From NCBI RefSeq assembly GCF_000379105.1, contig NZ_KB900609.1:5792763-5856762 (forward strand): a DNA stretch of 64,000 nt. Reading direction: 5' to 3'. The stretch's first letter is position 1. Every line of letters begins with the position of its first letter. Positions 14,971-25,108 of this stretch are shown piece after piece. Position numbers and translations under genes: made by a program. The notes under the pieces were generated by a model. The model was given only the letters and a program-made list of their open reading frames with translations, made no database searches and was not told the origin of the DNA. Origin of the DNA: Methylobacterium sp. WSM2598. GTDB lineage: Bacteria > Pseudomonadota > Alphaproteobacteria > Rhizobiales > Beijerinckiaceae.

Positions 14971-16149
14971 ATGATCTGCCCGCCCATGACCTGCCCACCG
15001 ACGAGGGCGGCCGCGCCCGGTTCGCCCTTCGGGAGCGTGTTCCTGGGCGGCTTCGAGTGCTCCACGCATCGCCGCGCCGACGGGCGGCGCCTCGACCTCC
15101 TGGCGGCGACCGGGCACGACCGGCACGCGCTCGCCGATTACCGCGCCCTGGCGCGGCACGGCCTCCTGGCCGCCCGCGACGGCCTGCGCTGGCACCGCAT
15201 CGAGGCGGAGCCCGGGCGCTATGACTGGTCGAGCGCCCTGCCGCTGCTGGAGGCGGCGCGCGAGGCCGGGATGCGGGTGATCTGGGACCTCTGCCATTAC
15301 GGCTGGCCCGACGATCTCGACATCTGGTCGGAGGCCTTCGTGAGCCGCTTCGCCGCCTTCGCGGCCGCGGCGGCGCGGCAGGTGCGGGCGGTCTCCGGCG
15401 CGCCCCCGTTCCTGTGCCCGGTGAACGAGATCTCCTACTGGGCCTGGGCCGGCGGCGAGGTCGGCCGGATCGGGCCCTGCGCGACCGGCTGCGGGGCGGC
15501 GCTGAAGCGCCAGCTCGTGCGCGCTTCCCTGGCGGCGACCCGGGCGGTGCGCGAGGTCGAGCCGGAGGCCCGGTTCCTGCACGCCGAGCCGGCGATCCAC
15601 GTGGTCGGCGGCCCCGAGGCGGGCAGCGCGGCGGCGGCGGCCGCCTACTGGGAGGTGCAGTACGAGGCGCTCGACATGGCGAGCGGCCGGCTCGCCCCCG
15701 ACCTCGGCGGCGGTCCGGACGCGCTCGACGTGGTGGGCCTCAACTTCTACCCGGACAACCAGTGGGTCCATGGCGGCGGCACCGTCCCGCTCGGCCACCA
15801 CGCCTACCGGCCCTTCCGGGCCCTCCTCGCCGAGGCGCATGCGCGCTACGGCCGGCCGCTCCTGGTCGCCGAGACGGGGGCGGAGGGCAGCGCGCGGCCG
15901 GCCTGGCTCCACTACGTCTGCGGCGAGGTGCGGGCGGCGCGCGCCGCGGGCGTGCCGGTGCTCGGGATCTGCCTCTACCCGATCCTCGACTATCCGGGCT
16001 GGGAGAACGAGCGGCCCTGCGCGGTGGGGCTCCTCTCGGCCCCCGACGAGGCGGGCGCGCGCCGGACGGACGGCCCGCTCGCCCGCGAGATCCGCGAGCA
16101 GCGGGCCCGCTTCGCCGGCTCCGCGCAGGAGGAGACCGATGCGGCCTGA
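14971..16149 (+). CDS. GH1-like glycoside hydrolase (beta-glucosidase-like)
   Basis: This 392-residue protein resembles family 1 beta-glucosidases: GGFECSTHRRADGRRLD at the start, GLRWHRIEAEPGRYDWS, WDLCHYGWPDDLDIW, PVNEISYWAWAG with the acid/base Glu, VGLNFYPDNQW and LLVAETGAEG with the nucleophile Glu. It is shorter than classical GH1 enzymes (about 450 residues), so it belongs to a divergent branch. No signal peptide is present. It overlaps the next gene (ABC exporter) by 11 bases, a strong sign of an operon. ATG 14986 is an alternative start. The likely role is processing of the glycan made or exported by the neighbouring genes. Confidence 0.75.
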   Translation: MICPPMTCPPTRAAAPGSPFGSVFLGGFECSTHRRADGRRLDLLAATGHDRHALADYRALARHGLLAARDGLRWHRIEAEPGRYDWSSALPLLEAAREAGMRVIWDLCHYGWPDDLDIWSEAFVSRFAAFAAAAARQVRAVSGAPPFLCPVNEISYWAWAGGEVGRIGPCATGCGAALKRQLVRASLAATRAVREVEPEARFLHAEPAIHVVGGPEAGSAAAAAAYWEVQYEALDMASGRLAPDLGGGPDALDVVGLNFYPDNQWVHGGGTVPLGHHAYRPFRALLAEAHARYGRPLLVAETGAEGSARPAWLHYVCGEVRAARAAGVPVLGICLYPILDYPGWENERPCAVGLLSAPDEAGARRTDGPLAREIREQRARFAGSAQEETDAA

Positions 16150-17953
16150 AGCGGGAGCGGCGGGGATTGCGGAGGAGGGGGCCGGGCCGGCGCATCTGCA
16201 GAGCGGCGGGCGCTTCATCCTGCGCCACCTGCGCGCGCGGCGCTGGCATTTCGGCCTGCTGTTCCTGCTCGTCGTCGCCTGCGCGTCCTGCGGGGTCGGG
16301 CAGCAGGTCGGGCTGAAGCTCCTGGTCGACGCCCTCGCCGGACCGCCGGAACTCGGGCGGGCCGCCCTCGCGGCGCTCGCCCTGTTCCTGGTGCTGATCG
16401 CCCTGGAGGCGGCGCTCGCCCGCCTGACCGGCTGGCTGACCTGCCGCACCACGGTGGGCGTCGGGGTCGACCTGCGCGCCGAGCTGTTCGACCACCTCGG
16501 CGGCCAGGCGATGCGCTACTTCGCCGAGAACCTCGCCGGGTCGCTCGGCCAGCGCATCACCGCGACGGCCGGCAATGTCGGCGCCCTCGTCAACACCCTG
16601 GTCTGGCGCATCGTCCCGCCGGTCGTCGACGTGGCGGGCGCCGTCGTCGTGTTCGCGAGCCTCGACGGATTCCTCACCCTGGCGCTCGTCGCCCTGATCC
16701 TGGTCGTCACGGGCGGGCTGATCTGGTTCGGCGCCCGGGGCCGGCTGCTTCACCGCGCCTATTCGGGCGAGGCGGCGACGATCGCCGGCGACCTCGTCGA
16801 CACCATCACGCAGATGTGGACCGTGAAGGCCTTCTCGGCCCGGAGCCGCGAGCGGGCGCGGCTGGAGGCCGGTTTCCGGCGCAAGGCGGCGGCCCAGCGC
16901 CGCAGCTGGCTCTACCTGGAGAAGGCGCGCCTCATCCACGACGTCGCGCTCTGGGTCCTGGCGGCCGGCATCCTGTCCTGGACCCTCGTCCTGTGGAGCC
17001 GCGGCGGCGCGAGCGCGGGCAGCGTCGTGCTGGTGGCGAGCCTGACCCTGCGGATCCTGCACTCCTCGAAGGACATGGCGCTCTCGCTGGTCGACCTCGC
17101 CCAGCATTTCGGCTTCATCGAGGAGACGCTCGCGGTGATCGCCAAGCCCTGCACCGTGCGGGACGCGCCCGCCGCGCCCGCCCTGCGGTCGCGCGGCGGG
17201 GCGATCACGCTCGCGAACGTCACCTTCGCGTACGGGCCGGGCCGGCCCGCGCTGCGGGAGGTCAGCCTCAGCATCCCGGCGGGCCAGAAGGTCGGCATCG
17301 TCGGGCCCTCGGGGGCGGGCAAGTCGACCCTCGTGCAGCTGCTCCAGCGGCTCCACGACGTGGACGAGGGCGAGATCCGCATCGACGGCCAGCCGATCGC
17401 GGGGGTGAGCCAGGATTCGCTGCGCGCGGCGCTCGCGGTCGTCCCGCAGGAGATCGGGCTCTTGCACCGCTCGGTGATGGACAACATCCGCTTCGCGCGG
17501 CCGGAGGCGACCGACGAGGCGGTGTGCGCGGCGGCCCGGGCGGCGTCCTGCGACGGCTTCGTGCGCCGCCTGCCCGAGGGCTACGACACGATCGTGGGCG
17601 AGCGGGGCGCGCGCCTCTCCGGCGGGCAGCGCCAGCGCATCGGCATCGCCCGCGCCCTGCTCAAGCGCGCCCCGATCCTGCTCCTCGACGAGGCCACCTC
17701 GGCCCTCGACACCGAGACCGAGATGGCGATCCAGGCCGCGCTCGTGCGGCTGATGCGCGGCCACACGGTGATCGCGGTGGCCCACCGCCTGTCGACGCTG
17801 ACCGCCTTCGACCGGATCCTGGTGGTCAACGAGGGCCGCATCGTCGAGGACGGGACGGTGCGGGACCTGCGCCAGGCGGGCGGCCTGTTCGCGCAGATGT
17901 GGCACTTGCAGGCGGAGGGGCTGTCCGGCGAGGCCGTGATGGACGCGGCCTGA
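16139..17953 (+). CDS. ABC exporter, fused permease/ATPase (ABCB/MsbA-like)
   Basis: This 604-residue half-transporter starts at ATG 16139, inside the previous gene, with an excellent ribosome binding site (AGGAGGAG, about 16127-16134). Membrane helices fill about residues 40-330. The ATPase carries Walker [10 protein letters not shown] (389-397), signature LSGGQRQR, Walker B ILLLDEAT and AHRLST. The architecture is that of homodimeric exporters of lipids, glycolipids or drugs. Position between a GH1-like hydrolase and an alpha/beta hydrolase, opposite glf and a glycosyltransferase, suggests that the cargo is a glycolipid or oligosaccharide of this locus. The substrate cannot be deduced. Confidence 0.85.
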   Translation: MRPEAGAAGIAEEGAGPAHLQSGGRFILRHLRARRWHFGLLFLLVVACASCGVGQQVGLKLLVDALAGPPELGRAALAALALFLVLIALEAALARLTGWLTCRTTVGVGVDLRAELFDHLGGQAMRYFAENLAGSLGQRITATAGNVGALVNTLVWRIVPPVVDVAGAVVVFASLDGFLTLALVALILVVTGGLIWFGARGRLLHRAYSGEAATIAGDLVDTITQMWTVKAFSARSRERARLEAGFRRKAAAQRRSWLYLEKARLIHDVALWVLAAGILSWTLVLWSRGGASAGSVVLVASLTLRILHSSKDMALSLVDLAQHFGFIEETLAVIAKPCTVRDAPAAPALRSRGGAITLANVTFAYGPGRPALREVSLSIPAGQKVGIVGPSGAGKSTLVQLLQRLHDVDEGEIRIDGQPIAGVSQDSLRAALAVVPQEIGLLHRSVMDNIRFARPEATDEAVCAAARAASCDGFVRRLPEGYDTIVGERGARLSGGQRQRIGIARALLKRAPILLLDEATSALDTETEMAIQAALVRLMRGHTVIAVAHRLSTLTAFDRILVVNEGRIVEDGTVRDLRQAGGLFAQMWHLQAEGLSGEAVMDAA

Positions 17954-18108
17954 CGGGAGCGCGCCGTGCCGCGGGCGACGGCGGCGAAAGCCCGGTTGCG
18001 GCGCGCCCGGCGGGGGCGCAACTCCGCGCCGGCGCCGCCGTTGTCCCCGATGCGCGGCCCGCGGCCCCAGGATCCCCTCGGCGCGCCGCGCGGGAGCCTC
18101 GGGCGCGC

Positions 18109-19179
18109 GTGACGGCGTGGCTGGACGAGATGCGCCGCCAGACTGGGCGGATGGCCGACGCGCTCGGCTACGGGCCGCAGGAAACGCCCTGGCGGAGCGT
18201 CGCGGACCTGCCCGGCGCGCAGCTGCGGGCCTACCACGCGCGCGAGCGGGAAGACGGGCCCGTCCTGCTGATCTGTCCCGCGCCCTTCAAGCGGCCCTAC
18301 ATCTGGGACCTGATGCCGCCGGTGAGCGTGGTGCGGCGCTGCCTCGCGCGCGGCCTGCGCGTCTACCTCGTCGCGTGGCGCGATCCGGCCGTGCCGGAGG
18401 ATCGCTGGGGCCTCGCCGACTACGCCGACCGCATCCCGAGCGAGGCGCTGGCCGCGATCGCGGCCGAGACGGGCGGGGCCGCGCCCATCCTCGCCGGCCA
18501 CTCGCTGGGCGGCACCCTCGCGGCGATCTGCGCGGCGCGTCACCCCGGCGCGGTGGCCGGACTCGTCCTCCTCGACGCGCCGCTCGCCTTCGGGGAGGCC
18601 GGCGGGCCACTCGCCCGGGCCGCGCGCGAGATCCCCGACCTGGCCGGGTTGCGCGCGACCCTCGGCGACCCGGTGCCCGGATCGGTCATCACCGCGCTCA
18701 GCCTGCAGGCCGCACCGGAGGTGTTCCGCCTCCAGCCGGCCCTCGATCTCGCCGCCTGCCTCGGCGATCCGCTCGCGCTCGCGGTGCATGCCCGCGTGGC
18801 CCGCTGGGCCCTCGACGAGTTCGCGCTGCCCGGGCCGTTCTTCGAGGACGTGCTGGCCCAGCTGTACCGGGAGGACCGGTTCCTGGCCGGCACGCTGCGG
18901 GTCGGCGCGCACAGGGTCGGGCTCGCCGGAGTGAGGGCGCCGATCCTGGCCGTGCTCAATCCCTCCGGCCTCATCGTCCCGCCCGAGTCCCTGCGCCGCG
19001 GCCTCGCCGCGGTCGCCGGCCCGCCCGCCGAGCTGCTGACCTACGAGGGCGAGCCCGGCCCGATGCTGCAGCATCTCGGGCCCCTGGTCGGGCCCGCGGC
19101 CCATGCGCGGCTCTGGCCCGGGATCCTCGACTGGATCCTGCGGCGCGCGGCCGCTCCCGGCGCGGCGGATCCGGCCTGA
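18109..19179 (+). CDS. Alpha/beta hydrolase related to PHA synthases
   Basis: This protein of about 356 residues has the fold seen in poly-hydroxyalkanoate synthases: LICPAPFKRPYIWDLMPP, RGLRVYLVAWRDPAVPED and GLADYADRIPSEAL are in the usual PhaC order. However, the nucleophile elbow is AGHSLGGTLA with Ser, whereas PHA synthases use Cys in G-x-C-x-G. An acid and the His (GPMLQHLGP) appear at the expected C-terminal places. It is also shorter than PhaC. It is therefore more likely an esterase, thioesterase or depolymerase-like enzyme. The start is a GTG at 18109; no strong ribosome binding site decides it. It follows the ABC exporter by 155 bases, possibly in the same transcript. Confidence 0.75.
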   Translation: MTAWLDEMRRQTGRMADALGYGPQETPWRSVADLPGAQLRAYHAREREDGPVLLICPAPFKRPYIWDLMPPVSVVRRCLARGLRVYLVAWRDPAVPEDRWGLADYADRIPSEALAAIAAETGGAAPILAGHSLGGTLAAICAARHPGAVAGLVLLDAPLAFGEAGGPLARAAREIPDLAGLRATLGDPVPGSVITALSLQAAPEVFRLQPALDLAACLGDPLALAVHARVARWALDEFALPGPFFEDVLAQLYREDRFLAGTLRVGAHRVGLAGVRAPILAVLNPSGLIVPPESLRRGLAAVAGPPAELLTYEGEPGPMLQHLGPLVGPAAHARLWPGILDWILRRAAAPGAADPA

Positions 19180-19188
19180 ACCCGTCTC

Positions 19189-19221
19189 ATCCGCTGTCCG
19201 GTGATCGTCCGGACAGCGGAT
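19189..19221 (+). terminator. Terminator-like perfect hairpin
   Basis: Arms ATCCGCTGTCCGG (19189-19201) and CCGGACAGCGGAT (19209-19221) pair perfectly around a 7-base loop, 9 bases after the stop of the hydrolase gene. No T-run follows, so termination efficiency is uncertain. It directly precedes a REP-like repeat. Confidence 0.65.
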
Positions 19222-19226
19222 CCCAA

Positions 19227-19370
19227 GCCCGCGCGGCGCGTGAGCGAAGCCGACATCCGCATGGCCGAAATGGCAGATGGCGAAGCAATCCCTCGGATGT
19301 CGTATGACCAGCCCGCGCGGCGCGTGAGATGCCGACATCCGCATCGCGACGCAATCCGTCGGATTGCGGA
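19227..19370 (+). repeat. REP-like intergenic repeat, two adjacent copies
   Basis: The first copy (19227-19309) has the order GCGCGGCGCGTGAGCGAAGC, CGACATCCGCATGGCC, AGATGGCGAAGCAATCC and CGGATGTCG. The outer CGACATCCG and CGGATGTCG pair as a stem. The second copy (19310-19370) is shorter and diverged. The same family recurs at 36188, 40876, 49775, 51475 and 53464. The tract lies at the junction of two convergent genes. Confidence 0.85.
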
Positions 19371-19586
19371 TCACGCCACCTTGTCGGCGATCTCGCGCGC
19401 CTGACAGCTGTCGGCCCGGACCCGCCAATCCGCCACGCCCAGGCTGTGGCACAGCATCAGCTTGGCCTCCCGGATGGCCTGGGCCTCCGAGAAGCCGCGG
19501 ACGACGCAGGTCCATTGCAGGACGCAGCGCTCGTGCCCGGTGTCGTCCGAGACGACCTTGCGAAAATCGACCGTGAACCTGCGCAT
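19371..19586 (-). CDS. Small conserved-looking hypothetical protein
   Basis: This 71-residue protein (MRRFTVDFRK...) has a well-mixed composition with Trp, Cys and acidic residues, unlike the Arg/Pro/Ala-rich frames that high GC produces by chance. It contains three cysteines, including one in LMLCHSLGVADW. I have the impression that similar proteins are common in Methylobacterium but cannot name a domain. A FixK/FNR-like box (19642-19655) lies about 63 bases upstream of its start, which would suit a low-oxygen-induced promoter. Its 3' end abuts the REP-like repeats. Confidence 0.6.
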   Translation of the reverse strand: MRRFTVDFRKVVSDDTGHERCVLQWTCVVRGFSEAQAIREAKLMLCHSLGVADWRVRADSCQAREIADKVA

Positions 19587-19641
19587 TCGAGCAATCCCGC
19601 ACCTCGAAGCAGCGACCATGGCGCGCCCGCTCGCGCGGGCA

Positions 19642-19655
19642 TTGATCCAGCGCAA
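19642..19655. promoter_or_regulatory. FixK/FNR-like box 1
   Basis: TTGATCCAGCGCAA matches the TTG(A/C)-N6-(T/G)CAA pattern of FixK-type regulators of alphaproteobacteria. It lies between the small leftward gene and the rightward export operon and is best placed for the leftward gene. Confidence 0.5.
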
Positions 19656-19699
19656 GCGGGCGCGTCCAGCCGGACGTTGCCGCGCGCGGGGCACACCCC

Positions 19700-19741
19700 C
19701 TGATCCAGATCAATCCCGTGCGCCGCAGCGGTCCCTATCCT
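19700..19741 (+). promoter_or_regulatory. FixK/FNR-like box 2 with a possible -10 element
   Basis: CTGATCCAGATCAA (19700-19713) matches the FNR/FixK consensus in all but the first base. TATCCT at 19736-19741 could be the -10 element; a transcript starting near 19748 would put the box centre at about -41.5, the classical activating position. This would drive the HlyD/ABC operon starting at 19896. Binding is inferred. Confidence 0.5.
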
Positions 19742-19895
19742 GCGGGCATGGTGATCCGGCGCTCGGTCGGGCCATCCGCGCGAGGGGTCGGGACTCGGCG
19801 GCCGCGCCGCCCGAACCGGCTCGGGCGCCGCGCCGGCCCGATCCTCGACCCTGCCGGAGGCACCGCTTCCCCGGACCACCGCGAGAGGAGCGATC

Positions 19896-21209
19896 GTGAC
19901 CACCTCCCCCCCTGCCGAGGCGTCGCCCGAGGTCTCGGTGCGGCCGGACGGGCCAACATCCGCCGCCCGATCCCTCGTGCCCGTGCCGCCGCCGCCCGCG
20001 GCCGCGCCCCGCCCCGTCCCGCGCATCCCCGCCGCCCGGCGAGCCCTGCGCTTCGCCGTCCTCGCCGCGCTCCTGCTCGGGGCGGGCGGCGGGGGCTACG
20101 CGTGGTGGCGCGCCCACCAGCCCTGGCTTCCCGCGGGTTTCGCGCAGGGGAACGGCCGCCTCGAAGCCGACGAGATCGACATCAGCACGAAGTTCGCCGG
20201 GCGCCTCGCCCAGGTCCTCGCCGACGAGGGCGACCTCGTCCGGGCCGGTCAGGTCGTGGCCGTCATGGACACGCGGGACCTGCAGGCGCAGATGGGCCAG
20301 GCCGAGGCGATGGCCGGCCAGGCCGCCCAGGCGGTCGAGGAGGCCGACAGGACCCTCGCCCAGCAGGAGACCGCCATCCGCAGCAGCGAGGCGACGGTCG
20401 CCAGGGCCCAGCGCGCCCTCGACGAGGCGAATGCCAACCTGCAGCAGGAGCAGAGCCGGCTGCGGCTCGCCAAGCAGGAACTGGCGCGCACCAGCACCCT
20501 CGTGGGCAAGGGCTTCGCCACCCACGAGACCCTCGATACCCGCCAGCAGGTCGTGGACGTTGCCCTCGCGGCGGAGGCCGCGGCCCGCGCCCGGATCGGC
20601 GCGGCCGAGCACGCCCTGGCGGCCGCCCGGGAAGCGGCCGCGGGCGCCGTCGCGGCGCGCGACGCCGCCGCGGCCCGGGTCGGGGCGACCCGCCACGCCC
20701 TCGATGCCGCCCGCCACAGCGTCGACTTCTACCGGGTCAACATCGCGGACAATTCCCTGACCGCCCCCCGCGACGGGCCGATCCAGTACCGGATCGCCAA
20801 TGTCGGCGAGGTGCTCGCCGCGGGCGGCAAGGTCCTCACCATGCTGGATGCCGGCTACGTCTACATGGACCTGTACCTGCCGACCGCCGAGGCCGGGCGG
20901 GTGACGCTCGGGGCCGAGGGACGCATCGTCCTCGACGCCTATCCGGACCACGTCATCCCGGCCAAGGTGGTGTTCGTGGCGAGCCGCGCGCAGTTCACGC
21001 CCAAGACCGTCGAGACCCGCGACGAGCGCGACAAGCTGATGTTCCGCATCCGCCTGCGCGTCGATCCGGAGCGCCTGAAGGGCCGCGAGGCCCTGGTGCG
21101 GGCGGGGCTGCCCGGGATCGGCTACGTGCGCACCGACGCCGCCGCCGCCTGGCCGGCGCGCCTCGCCCCGAGCGCGCCGCCGAGCCTGCCGCTGGCGAGC
21201 GCCCGATGA
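19896..21209 (+). CDS. HlyD family periplasmic adaptor (EmrA/YbhG-like)
   Basis: This 437-residue protein has a Pro-rich cytosolic tail (1-45), one membrane helix (about 48-68), a lipoyl-like segment ([20 protein letters not shown]), a long coiled-coil hairpin (about 125-290) and a beta-barrel domain with [20 protein letters not shown]. It starts with GTG behind GAGAGGAG. The stop overlaps the ATG of the ABC gene (ATGA). Together with the following RbbA-like ATPase/permease and ABC-2 permease it forms a tripartite exporter of the YhiI/RbbA/YhhJ type. The substrate is unknown. A FixK-like box upstream suggests induction at low oxygen. Confidence 0.85.
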   Translation: MTTSPPAEASPEVSVRPDGPTSAARSLVPVPPPPAAAPRPVPRIPAARRALRFAVLAALLLGAGGGGYAWWRAHQPWLPAGFAQGNGRLEADEIDISTKFAGRLAQVLADEGDLVRAGQVVAVMDTRDLQAQMGQAEAMAGQAAQAVEEADRTLAQQETAIRSSEATVARAQRALDEANANLQQEQSRLRLAKQELARTSTLVGKGFATHETLDTRQQVVDVALAAEAAARARIGAAEHALAAAREAAAGAVAARDAAAARVGATRHALDAARHSVDFYRVNIADNSLTAPRDGPIQYRIANVGEVLAAGGKVLTMLDAGYVYMDLYLPTAEAGRVTLGAEGRIVLDAYPDHVIPAKVVFVASRAQFTPKTVETRDERDKLMFRIRLRVDPERLKGREALVRAGLPGIGYVRTDAAAAWPARLAPSAPPSLPLASAR

Positions 21210-23941
21210 CGCGGGCCGCACCGGATGCCGGCCCCGTCGCCCGCGTCGAGGGGCTCTCGCACCGTTACGGCAAGCGCCGCGCCCTCGACGCGGTCACGCT
21301 GTCGCTCCCGGCGGGGTGCGTCGTCGGGCTGATCGGCCCGGACGGCGTCGGCAAGTCCTCGCTGCTCGCGATCCTGGCCGGGGCGCGGCGGATCCAGCAG
21401 GGCCGGGCCCGCGTGCTCGGCGGCGACATCGCCGATCCCGCCCACCGGGCGGCGATCTGCCCGCGCGTCGCCTACATGCCCCAGGGGCTCGGGCGGAACC
21501 TCTATCCGGACCTCAGCATCCGCGAGAACATCCTGACCTTCGCGCGCCTGTTCGGGCAGGCCGGGCCGGAGCGGGAGGCGCGCATCGGCGCGCTCCTCGC
21601 CGCGACCGGGCTCGCGCCCTTCGCGGACCGCCCGGCCGGCAAGCTGTCGGGCGGGATGAAGCAGAAGCTCGGGCTGTGCTGCGCGCTGATCCACGAGCCC
21701 GACCTGCTGATCCTCGACGAGCCCACGACCGGCGTCGACCCGCTCTCCCGCCGCCAGTTCTGGATCCTGATCGACCGGATCCGCGAGAGCCGCCCCGGCC
21801 TCTCGGTGCTGGTGGCGACCGCCTACATGCAGGAGGCGGAGCGGTTCGACTGGCTCGTGGCGATGAATGCGGGCCGGATCGTCGCCACGGGCTCGGCCGC
21901 CGCGCTGAAGCGGGCGACCGGCACGCACGACATCGAGGCGGCCTTCGTGGCGCTGATCTCGGACGGGGCGCCGCCCGCGCCCCGCGCCCCCGCGCCGCCG
22001 CGGCCGCAGGGTGCGGGCGAGCCGATCATCACGGCGCGGGGCCTGACCTGCCACTTCGGCGCCTTCACGGCGGTCGACCGGGTGAACTTCAGCATCGGGC
22101 GCGGGGAGATCTTCGGCTTCCTCGGCTCGAACGGCTGCGGCAAGACCACGACCATGAAGATGCTGACCGGGCTGCTGCCGCCGAGCGAGGGCGAGGCGCT
22201 GCTGTTCGGCCGGCCGCTCGATCCGGGCGACCTCGCGACCCGCAAGCGGGTCGGCTACATGTCGCAGGCCTTCTCGCTCTACGCCGAACTCACCGTCCGG
22301 CAGAACCTCGACCTGCACGCGCGCCTGTTCGGCCTGCCGGCGGCGGCCGCGCGGGCCCGGGTCGCCGAGCTGATCGCGGAATGCGGCCTCGCCGACCATG
22401 CCGACCACGCGGCCGAGGACCTGCCCCTCGGCCTGCGCCAGCGGCTGTCCCTGGCGGTCGCCATCGTGCACGCGCCGGACCTGCTGATCCTCGACGAGCC
22501 GACCTCCGGCGTCGACCCGATCGCCCGCGACCAGTTCTGGGACCTCCTCACCGACCTCGCGCGCCGCCGCGGCGTCACGATCTTCGTCTCGACCCATTTC
22601 ATGAACGAGGCGGAGCGCTGCGACCGCATCGCCCTGATGGATGCCGGCCGGGTGCTGGCGACCGACACGCCCGCGGGCCTGATCCGGGCGCGGGGCGCGG
22701 CGAGCCTGGAGGAGGCCTTCATCGCCTGCCTGGAGGAGGCCGCCGCCGAGCGCGGCGCCGCCGCGGGCCCGCCCGCCTGGATCGCCCCCCGGGAGGCGCC
22801 CCGGGCCGGGCCGGCGCGGGCCTTCAGCCTGCGCCGCCTGCGGGCCTGCGCGATCCGCGAGACGCTCGAACTCCTGCGCGACCGCGTCCGCCTCGGCTTC
22901 GCGATCCTGGGCACGAGCTTCCTGATGCTGGTCTTCGGCTTCGGCATCTCGACCGACGTGAACAGCCTCACCTTCGCGGTGCTCGACCGCGACCACAGCC
23001 ACGCCAGCCGCGCCTACCTGTCGGCCCTGCGCGGGTCGCCGTACTTCGAGGAGCGGGCGCCGCTCGCCGACGACGCCGAACTCGCGCGCCGGCTCGCCAG
23101 CGGCGAGATCGCGGCGGCGCTGGAGATCCCCCCGCATTTCGGCCGCGACCTCGCCCATGGCCGCTCGACCGAGGTCGGCGCCTGGATCGACGGCGCGCGG
23201 CCCTTCGTCGCCCAGACGATCCGGGGCTACCTCTCGGCGCTGAACGAGAGCGCGCTGGAGGACAGGCTGCTGCGGGTGCCCCCGCGCCCCGGCCCCCCGG
23301 CCGAGGTCGCGCTGCGCTTCAAGTACAACCAGAGCTTCAATAGCGTCTACGCGATGGTGCCGGCCCAGATCGCGCTCCAGCTCGCCCTGATCCCGGCGAT
23401 CCTGATGGCGCTCGCCGTGGTGCGGGAGCGGGAGCTCGGCTCGATCACCAACCTGTTCGTCACGCCGGTGACGCGCCTCGAATTCCTGGTCGGCAAGCAG
23501 CTGCCCTACGTGGCGCTGGCCATGCTGAATTTCGGGCTGATGCTCGCCATGGCGGAGCTCGTGTTCCGCGTGCCGCTCAAGGGCAGCCTCGCGACGCTGG
23601 CGGCCGGGACCCTGCTCTACGTGACGGCGACGACCGCGTACGGGATGCTGGTCTCGACCTTCGCGCGCACGCAGATCGCGGCCCTGTTCGGCACCGCGAT
23701 CCTGACCGTGGTGCCGGCGACGATGTTCGCCGGCATGCTGGTCCCGGTCTCCTCCCTGGCGGGCGGGGCGCGGGTGATCGGCGGCCTCTTCCCGATGACC
23801 TACTACCTGCCGCTGAGCGTCGGCACCTTCACCAAGGGTCTCGGCCTGGCGGACCTCGCCCCGAACCTCGTCGCCCTCGCGCTGTTCGTGCCGGCGCTGA
23901 CCGGGCTCGCGCTCCTGATGCTGCCCCGGCAGGAGCGCTGA
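21206..23941 (+). CDS. RbbA-like fused ABC transporter: two ATPase domains plus ABC-2 permease
   Basis: This 911-residue protein contains two ATP-binding domains and a membrane part. Domain 1 has Walker [10 protein letters not shown] (44-52), [12 protein letters not shown] and [11 protein letters not shown]. Domain 2 has Walker [10 protein letters not shown] (307-315), the divergent signature [12 protein letters not shown] that is normal for this family, and [11 protein letters not shown]. From about residue 545 an ABC-2-type permease follows, with a first helix, a large periplasmic domain and about five further helices. The E. coli relative is the ribosome-associated ATPase RbbA (YhiH), but in this operon, between an HlyD adaptor and an ABC-2 permease, a role in drug or metabolite export is more likely. 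Starts are coupled to the adaptor gene. Confidence 0.88.
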   Translation: MTRAAPDAGPVARVEGLSHRYGKRRALDAVTLSLPAGCVVGLIGPDGVGKSSLLAILAGARRIQQGRARVLGGDIADPAHRAAICPRVAYMPQGLGRNLYPDLSIRENILTFARLFGQAGPEREARIGALLAATGLAPFADRPAGKLSGGMKQKLGLCCALIHEPDLLILDEPTTGVDPLSRRQFWILIDRIRESRPGLSVLVATAYMQEAERFDWLVAMNAGRIVATGSAAALKRATGTHDIEAAFVALISDGAPPAPRAPAPPRPQGAGEPIITARGLTCHFGAFTAVDRVNFSIGRGEIFGFLGSNGCGKTTTMKMLTGLLPPSEGEALLFGRPLDPGDLATRKRVGYMSQAFSLYAELTVRQNLDLHARLFGLPAAAARARVAELIAECGLADHADHAAEDLPLGLRQRLSLAVAIVHAPDLLILDEPTSGVDPIARDQFWDLLTDLARRRGVTIFVSTHFMNEAERCDRIALMDAGRVLATDTPAGLIRARGAASLEEAFIACLEEAAAERGAAAGPPAWIAPREAPRAGPARAFSLRRLRACAIRETLELLRDRVRLGFAILGTSFLMLVFGFGISTDVNSLTFAVLDRDHSHASRAYLSALRGSPYFEERAPLADDAELARRLASGEIAAALEIPPHFGRDLAHGRSTEVGAWIDGARPFVAQTIRGYLSALNESALEDRLLRVPPRPGPPAEVALRFKYNQSFNSVYAMVPAQIALQLALIPAILMALAVVRERELGSITNLFVTPVTRLEFLVGKQLPYVALAMLNFGLMLAMAELVFRVPLKGSLATLAAGTLLYVTATTAYGMLVSTFARTQIAALFGTAILTVVPATMFAGMLVPVSSLAGGARVIGGLFPMTYYLPLSVGTFTKGLGLADLAPNLVALALFVPALTGLALLMLPRQER

Positions 23942-23944
23942 GGC

Positions 23945-25084
23945 ATGGGCCCGATGCGCTCCGCCCTCACCATCTTCTGGCTCGGCACCAAGGAGCTGCG
24001 CAGCGTCCTGCGCGACACCGTGATGCTCGGCCTCGTGATCTACAGCTTCTCGCTCGCGATCCTGATGCAGGCGCAGAGCAGCTCGCAGGAGGTCCGCAAC
24101 GCCTCGGTGGGGATCGTCGACGAGGACCGCTCCGCCCTCTCGCGCCGCATCGCCGGCGCCTTCCTGCCGCCGGTCTTCCGCCGGCCGCAGCCGCTGGCGG
24201 AGCGCGACATCGTCCCGGCGATGAATGCCGGGCGCTACGCCCTGGTCCTCGACATCCCGCCGAATTTCGAGCGCGACCTCCTCGACCGGCGCCCCGCCGC
24301 CCTCCAGCTCGACATCGACGCCACCGCCATGGTGCAGGCCGGGCTCGGCGCCTCCTACGCGCAGCAGATCATCCTCGAGGAGATCTCGGGCTTCCTCGCC
24401 CGGGCCGGGCGGGCCGGGCCCGCGCCGGTCACCCTCGCGTCGCGGGTCGCCTACAATCCCAACACCGAGACGCCCTGGTTCACCAGCGTGATGGGTATCA
24501 TCAACAACGTCACCATGCTGGCCATCATCCTGGCGGGCGCGGCGATCGTGCGCGAGCGCGAGCACGGCACCCTCGACCACCTGCTGGTGATGCCCGTGCG
24601 GCCCTTCGAGATCGCGATGGCGAAGGTCTGGGCCAACGGCGCGGTCATCCTCGTGGCGGTGGCGGCCTCGGTCGAGATCGTGGTGCGCCGGCTGCTGCAC
24701 GTGCCCATCGCCGGCTCCGTGCCGCTCTTCCTCACCGGCACCGCGGTCTACCTGTTCTTCGCGACGGCGGTGGGCCTGTTCCTCGGCACGCTCGCCCGCT
24801 CGATGCCGCAGCTCGGCCTGCTCTACCTCCTCGTCTACCTGCCGCTCGCCATGCTGTCGGGCAGCAACACGCCGCTGGAGAGCATGCCGGCCTGGCTCGC
24901 CCGGATCCTGCAGGCCTCGCCGACGGTGCACTACGTCGCCTTCGCGCAGGCGATCCTCTACCGCGGGGCGGGGTTCGGCGTGGTCTGGCCGCGGCTCGTG
25001 CTGATCGCGCTGATGGGCGGCCTCTTCCTGGTGCTCGCCCTGCGCCGCTTCCGCCTCGCCGCGGACGCGGCGGCGCGCGGCTGA
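23945..25084 (+). CDS. ABC-2 type permease (YhhJ-like)
   Basis: This 379-residue membrane protein follows the RbbA-like gene by 3 bases. It has one N-terminal helix (about 25-45), a periplasmic domain starting SSSQEVRNASVGIVDEDRS, and five or six helices from about 185 to the end, the usual ABC-2 order. The segment VREREHGTLDHLLVMPVRP is the conserved cytosolic loop of this class. It supplies the second membrane half for the RbbA-like ATPase. Confidence 0.87.
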   Translation: MGPMRSALTIFWLGTKELRSVLRDTVMLGLVIYSFSLAILMQAQSSSQEVRNASVGIVDEDRSALSRRIAGAFLPPVFRRPQPLAERDIVPAMNAGRYALVLDIPPNFERDLLDRRPAALQLDIDATAMVQAGLGASYAQQIILEEISGFLARAGRAGPAPVTLASRVAYNPNTETPWFTSVMGIINNVTMLAIILAGAAIVREREHGTLDHLLVMPVRPFEIAMAKVWANGAVILVAVAASVEIVVRRLLHVPIAGSVPLFLTGTAVYLFFATAVGLFLGTLARSMPQLGLLYLLVYLPLAMLSGSNTPLESMPAWLARILQASPTVHYVAFAQAILYRGAGFGVVWPRLVLIALMGGLFLVLALRRFRLAADAAARG

Positions 25085-25108
25085 AAGCGGCGCGTCCACA
25101 CGCGGAGA

